Part shown: one piece after another, positions 61,973 to 64,000 of the stretch
How positions within the stretch are numbered: the stretch's first letter is position 1
Layout of the letters: each line of letters starts with the position of its first letter
Assembly (NCBI RefSeq): GCF_045207655.1
Contig: NZ_CP108785.1
Span: forward strand, 1,612,001-1,676,000
Source: Embleya sp045207655
GTDB taxonomy: Bacteria > Actinomycetota > Actinomycetes > Streptomycetales > Streptomycetaceae
Length of the DNA stretch: 64,000 nucleotides
Reading direction: 5' to 3'
Notes under the pieces: model-generated
The model's database searches: none
What the model was told of the DNA's origin: nothing
Seen by the model: only the letters and a program-made list of their open reading frames with translations
Translations under genes and position numbers: made by a program

Positions 61973-62085
61973 CTCTTCCACTGAAGGACCTCCCGTTGCT
62001 ACGTTCCTTCCCGCAGTCCGGTGGCCGCCCCGGCCAACGGACGGTCCGATGCCCCGGTGGCCGGACCCATTCCCGAGGAGTGCAG

Positions 62086-63381
62086 ATGCGACGGAGCATT
62101 TCCGCGGCGGCCGCAGCCGCGGCGCTCACGCTCACGCTCACCGCATGTGGCGGTGACGATGGCGGCGCCAAGGGCGGACAGCCCGCGGCGGCCAAGGACC
62201 CCGCGGCGGTGTCCGGCACGGTGACCTGGTGGGACACCTCCGACTCCACCAGCGAGGCGCCCGCCTACAAGGAACTGATAGCCAAGTTCGAGGCGGCGTA
62301 CCCCAAGATCAAGATCAAGTACGAGAACGTCCCGTTCGACGACGCCCGCGACAAGTTCAAGACCGCGGCCCAGGGCGGCACCGGCGCACCGGACGTGCTG
62401 CGCTCCGACGTCGGCTGGAACCCGGCCTTCGCCGAGCTGGGGTACCTCCAGCCGCTCGAAGGCACGCCCGCGCTGAACCGCCGGGAGGGCTTCCTGCCCA
62501 GCTCGTTCGCGAGCACCCAGTACAAGCAGAAGACCTACGGCGTCCCGCTCGTGACGGACACCCTCGCGCTGCTCTACAACAAGGAACTGCTCGCGAAGGC
62601 CGGCATCACCAAGCCGCCGGCCACGTGGGACGAGGTCAAGGCCGCGGGCCTCGCGGTCAAGGCCAAGACCGGGAACGCGGGCGTGTTCATGAAGCCGCAG
62701 GGCTTCTACGCGCTGCCGCTCATCTACGGCGAGGGCGGTGGGCTGGTCGACGTGCAGGCGAAGAAGATCACCGTCAACGACGACAAGGCGCAGAAGGCCA
62801 TCGGCATCGGCAAGGACCTGATCGACTCCGGCGCGGCGGTGACCGACGTGACCAAGGATGCCTACTCGAACATGCAGGCCATGTTCAAGGAGGGCAAGCT
62901 GGCCATGATGATCAACGGCCCCTGGTCGATCGGTGACGACCTCAAGGGTCCGGCCTTCGCGGACAAGGCCAACCTGGGCATCGCCCCGGTCCCCGCAGGC
63001 AGCACCGGCAAGGCGGGCTCCCCCACCGGCGGCCACAACCTGGTCGTCTACGCGGGCTCGAAGAACCTCGACGCGTCCTACCTGTTCGTCGAGTTCCTCA
63101 CCCGGCCGGAGAACCAGGCGTTCACGGCGGAGAAGAACCACGTGTTGCCCACCCGGACCGAGGCGTACTCGATGGGCACGGTCTCCTCCGATCCCACCAT
63201 CACCGCCTTCCGCGCCGCGCTCGACACCGCCGTGCCGGGACCGCCCCTGGCCCGCGCGAGCGACCTGTTCGACCCGATGGACACGACCATGGAGAAGATC
63301 TACAGCGGTCAGATCTCGACCAAGGCCGGTCTCGACGACGTCGCCAAGGCGGCCCGGGGCATCCTGCCCGACTTCAAGTAG
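62086..63381 (+). CDS. malE: Maltose/maltodextrin-binding lipoprotein
   Basis: Substrate-binding protein of 431 aa for a CUT1 sugar ABC importer. The signal peptide ends LTAC with Cys 21. VTWWDTSDSTSEAPAYKELIAKFEAAYP, NVPFDDARDKFKTAAQGGTGAPDVLRSDVGWNPAFAELGYLQPL, YGVPLVTDTLALLYNKELL, and GSPTGGHNLVVYAGS are blocks shared with streptomycete MalE. The start is ATG at 62086 with GAGGAGTGC upstream. It is followed by malF after 284 bp. Expression is expected to be induced by maltose or maltodextrin and glucose-repressed, via the CTTGCAAG sites. Confidence 0.94.
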   Translation: MRRSISAAAAAAALTLTLTACGGDDGGAKGGQPAAAKDPAAVSGTVTWWDTSDSTSEAPAYKELIAKFEAAYPKIKIKYENVPFDDARDKFKTAAQGGTGAPDVLRSDVGWNPAFAELGYLQPLEGTPALNRREGFLPSSFASTQYKQKTYGVPLVTDTLALLYNKELLAKAGITKPPATWDEVKAAGLAVKAKTGNAGVFMKPQGFYALPLIYGEGGGLVDVQAKKITVNDDKAQKAIGIGKDLIDSGAAVTDVTKDAYSNMQAMFKEGKLAMMINGPWSIGDDLKGPAFADKANLGIAPVPAGSTGKAGSPTGGHNLVVYAGSKNLDASYLFVEFLTRPENQAFTAEKNHVLPTRTEAYSMGTVSSDPTITAFRAALDTAVPGPPLARASDLFDPMDTTMEKIYSGQISTKAGLDDVAKAARGILPDFK

Positions 63382-63388
63382 CGACGAC

Positions 63389-63429
63389 GGGCGTCTCCTC
63401 GCACCCGCACCCAGGCCGAGGAGACGCCC
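63389..63429 (+). terminator. Intercistronic hairpin after malE
   Basis: A perfect 13-bp stem GGGCGTCTCCTCG (63389-63401) and CGAGGAGACGCCC (63417-63429), 15-nt loop, eight bases after the malE stop. It may protect malE mRNA or part-terminate, giving more MalE than MalF. GTCCGACC-type short repeats follow (about 63437-63535) before malF. Confidence 0.8.
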
Positions 63430-63665
63430 GAACCGCCGTGTCCGACCGGTGCATCCGGCCCCGCGTCCGACCGGCGAGTCCGACCCCCGACGTCCCGACC
63501 GGCGCGTCCGACCTCCGCGTACGTCCGGCGGTCCGCGCACGTCGAACGGGTGGGCGCATGCTCGATCCCCGGGCCCACCCGCCCCAACCCCCAGGCACCG
63601 CACCGTGGCTGACGCTGCGTCAGGAACACGGACGGTGCGGTCGCAGGCTATGAGGCAGGACCATC

Positions 63666-64000
63666 ATGACCACCACCATCGAGGCACCGGAGTCCCCCGG
63701 GTCGCCCTCCGTCCCCGAAGGCAAGACACCGCGCAAACCCGCCGCGGGCCGCTTCCGTCGGATCCTGCGCCGGTTGCGCAGGTCGTACGACTCGCACTGG
63801 TACGCCTGGGCCATGGTGCTCCCGGTCGTCCTGGTCCTGGGTGTGCTGGTGGGATACCCGCTCGTCCGCGGGCTCTACTACTCGTTGACCGACATCAACG
63901 AGGCCAACATGGGCCGCACGATCGGGGTCAACCACATCCCCGCCACCTACGAGTGGGTGGGCCTGAAGAACTACCGCAACGTGCTCTCCGGCAGCGACGG
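63666..64000 (+). CDS. malF: Maltose ABC transporter permease MalF-like (C-terminus outside window)
   Basis: N-terminal 111 residues of a CUT1 permease. After a Pro/Arg-rich cytoplasmic lead, SHWYAWAMVLPVVLVLGVLVGYPLVRGLYYSLTDINEANMGRT is helix 1 with the family's GYPLxRGxYxSLTD motif, then IGVNHIPATYEWVGLKNYRNVLSG, typical of streptomycete MalF. The start is ATG at 63666 with GAGGCAGGA upstream. The window ends before the transport domain, so the EAA loop cannot be checked. Confidence 0.9.
   Translation, partial: MTTTIEAPESPGSPSVPEGKTPRKPAAGRFRRILRRLRRSYDSHWYAWAMVLPVVLVLGVLVGYPLVRGLYYSLTDINEANMGRTIGVNHIPATYEWVGLKNYRNVLSGSD

Overview
The window is 64 kb of very high-GC DNA from an actinobacterium, most likely a member of the Streptomycetaceae. 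Reasons: strong GC bias at third codon positions with long antisense open frames, many GTG starts with GGAGG-type ribosome sites, 19-bp DmdR/IdeR-type iron boxes, a streptomycete-like malE-malF locus with CTTGCAAG operators, and an htpG gene preceded by a streptomycete heat-shock-associated regulator. No rRNA, tRNA, CRISPR array, insertion sequence, phage or biosynthetic megasynthase gene was seen. About 55 protein genes are supported; the two at the edges (an MFS exporter on the left, MalF on the right) are cut by the window.

Layout. 1-19.7 kb is accessory chromosome: efflux pumps and small oxidoreductases, usually paired with a regulator (MFS, thioredoxin-reductase-like flavoprotein, MarR/MFS divergent pair, XRE/aldo-keto reductase divergent pair, MerR-methyltransferase fusion, SDR-TetR operon, MarR/methyltransferase divergent pair, ECF sigma factor with a coupled membrane protein, F420-reductase-like protein). 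Two minisatellites lie here (1533-1859 and 15992-16100). 19.9-25.7 kb holds a BRCT plus beta-propeller protein, a small cysteine-rich protein, an FAD monooxygenase and a DUF1963-like protein. 25.9-40.6 kb holds a TetR/MMPL/TetR group, a ComB-like phosphatase, two LysR regulators with divergent targets, a TetR regulator whose operator is repeated in front of an epimerase-hydrolase fusion gene, a quinone-reductase-like enzyme and a DUF885 metallopeptidase. 40.7-46.3 kb holds an HSP18-type regulator with htpG, then an ArsR-AHSA1 fusion coupled to a DHFR-like reductase, and a DUF1838 protein. 46.3-51.2 kb holds a methyltransferase-like protein, a DUF1444-like/Imm49 fusion, a WYL regulator, a VOC protein and a YciI protein.

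51.3-59.7 kb is an iron-acquisition locus read leftwards in two units, each with its own iron box: a 60-aa protein, two FecCD permeases and the ATPase (box at 59632-59650), then a siderophore-binding lipoprotein and a two-subunit ABC exporter (box at 56204-56222). The exporter is strongly asymmetric: one subunit has kept Walker A, Walker B and the H-loop, the other has kept only LSGGQ. 60-64 kb holds a type-B carboxylesterase divergent from malE-malF, with CTTGCAAG operators between them.

The strongest leads are the extreme asymmetry of the exporter NBDs, the unknown 60-aa protein coupled to the siderophore permease, the BRCT/propeller protein with its divergent Cys-rich partner, the epimerase-hydrolase fusion with duplicated TetR sites, and the 29-bp perfect palindrome upstream of the htpG region.
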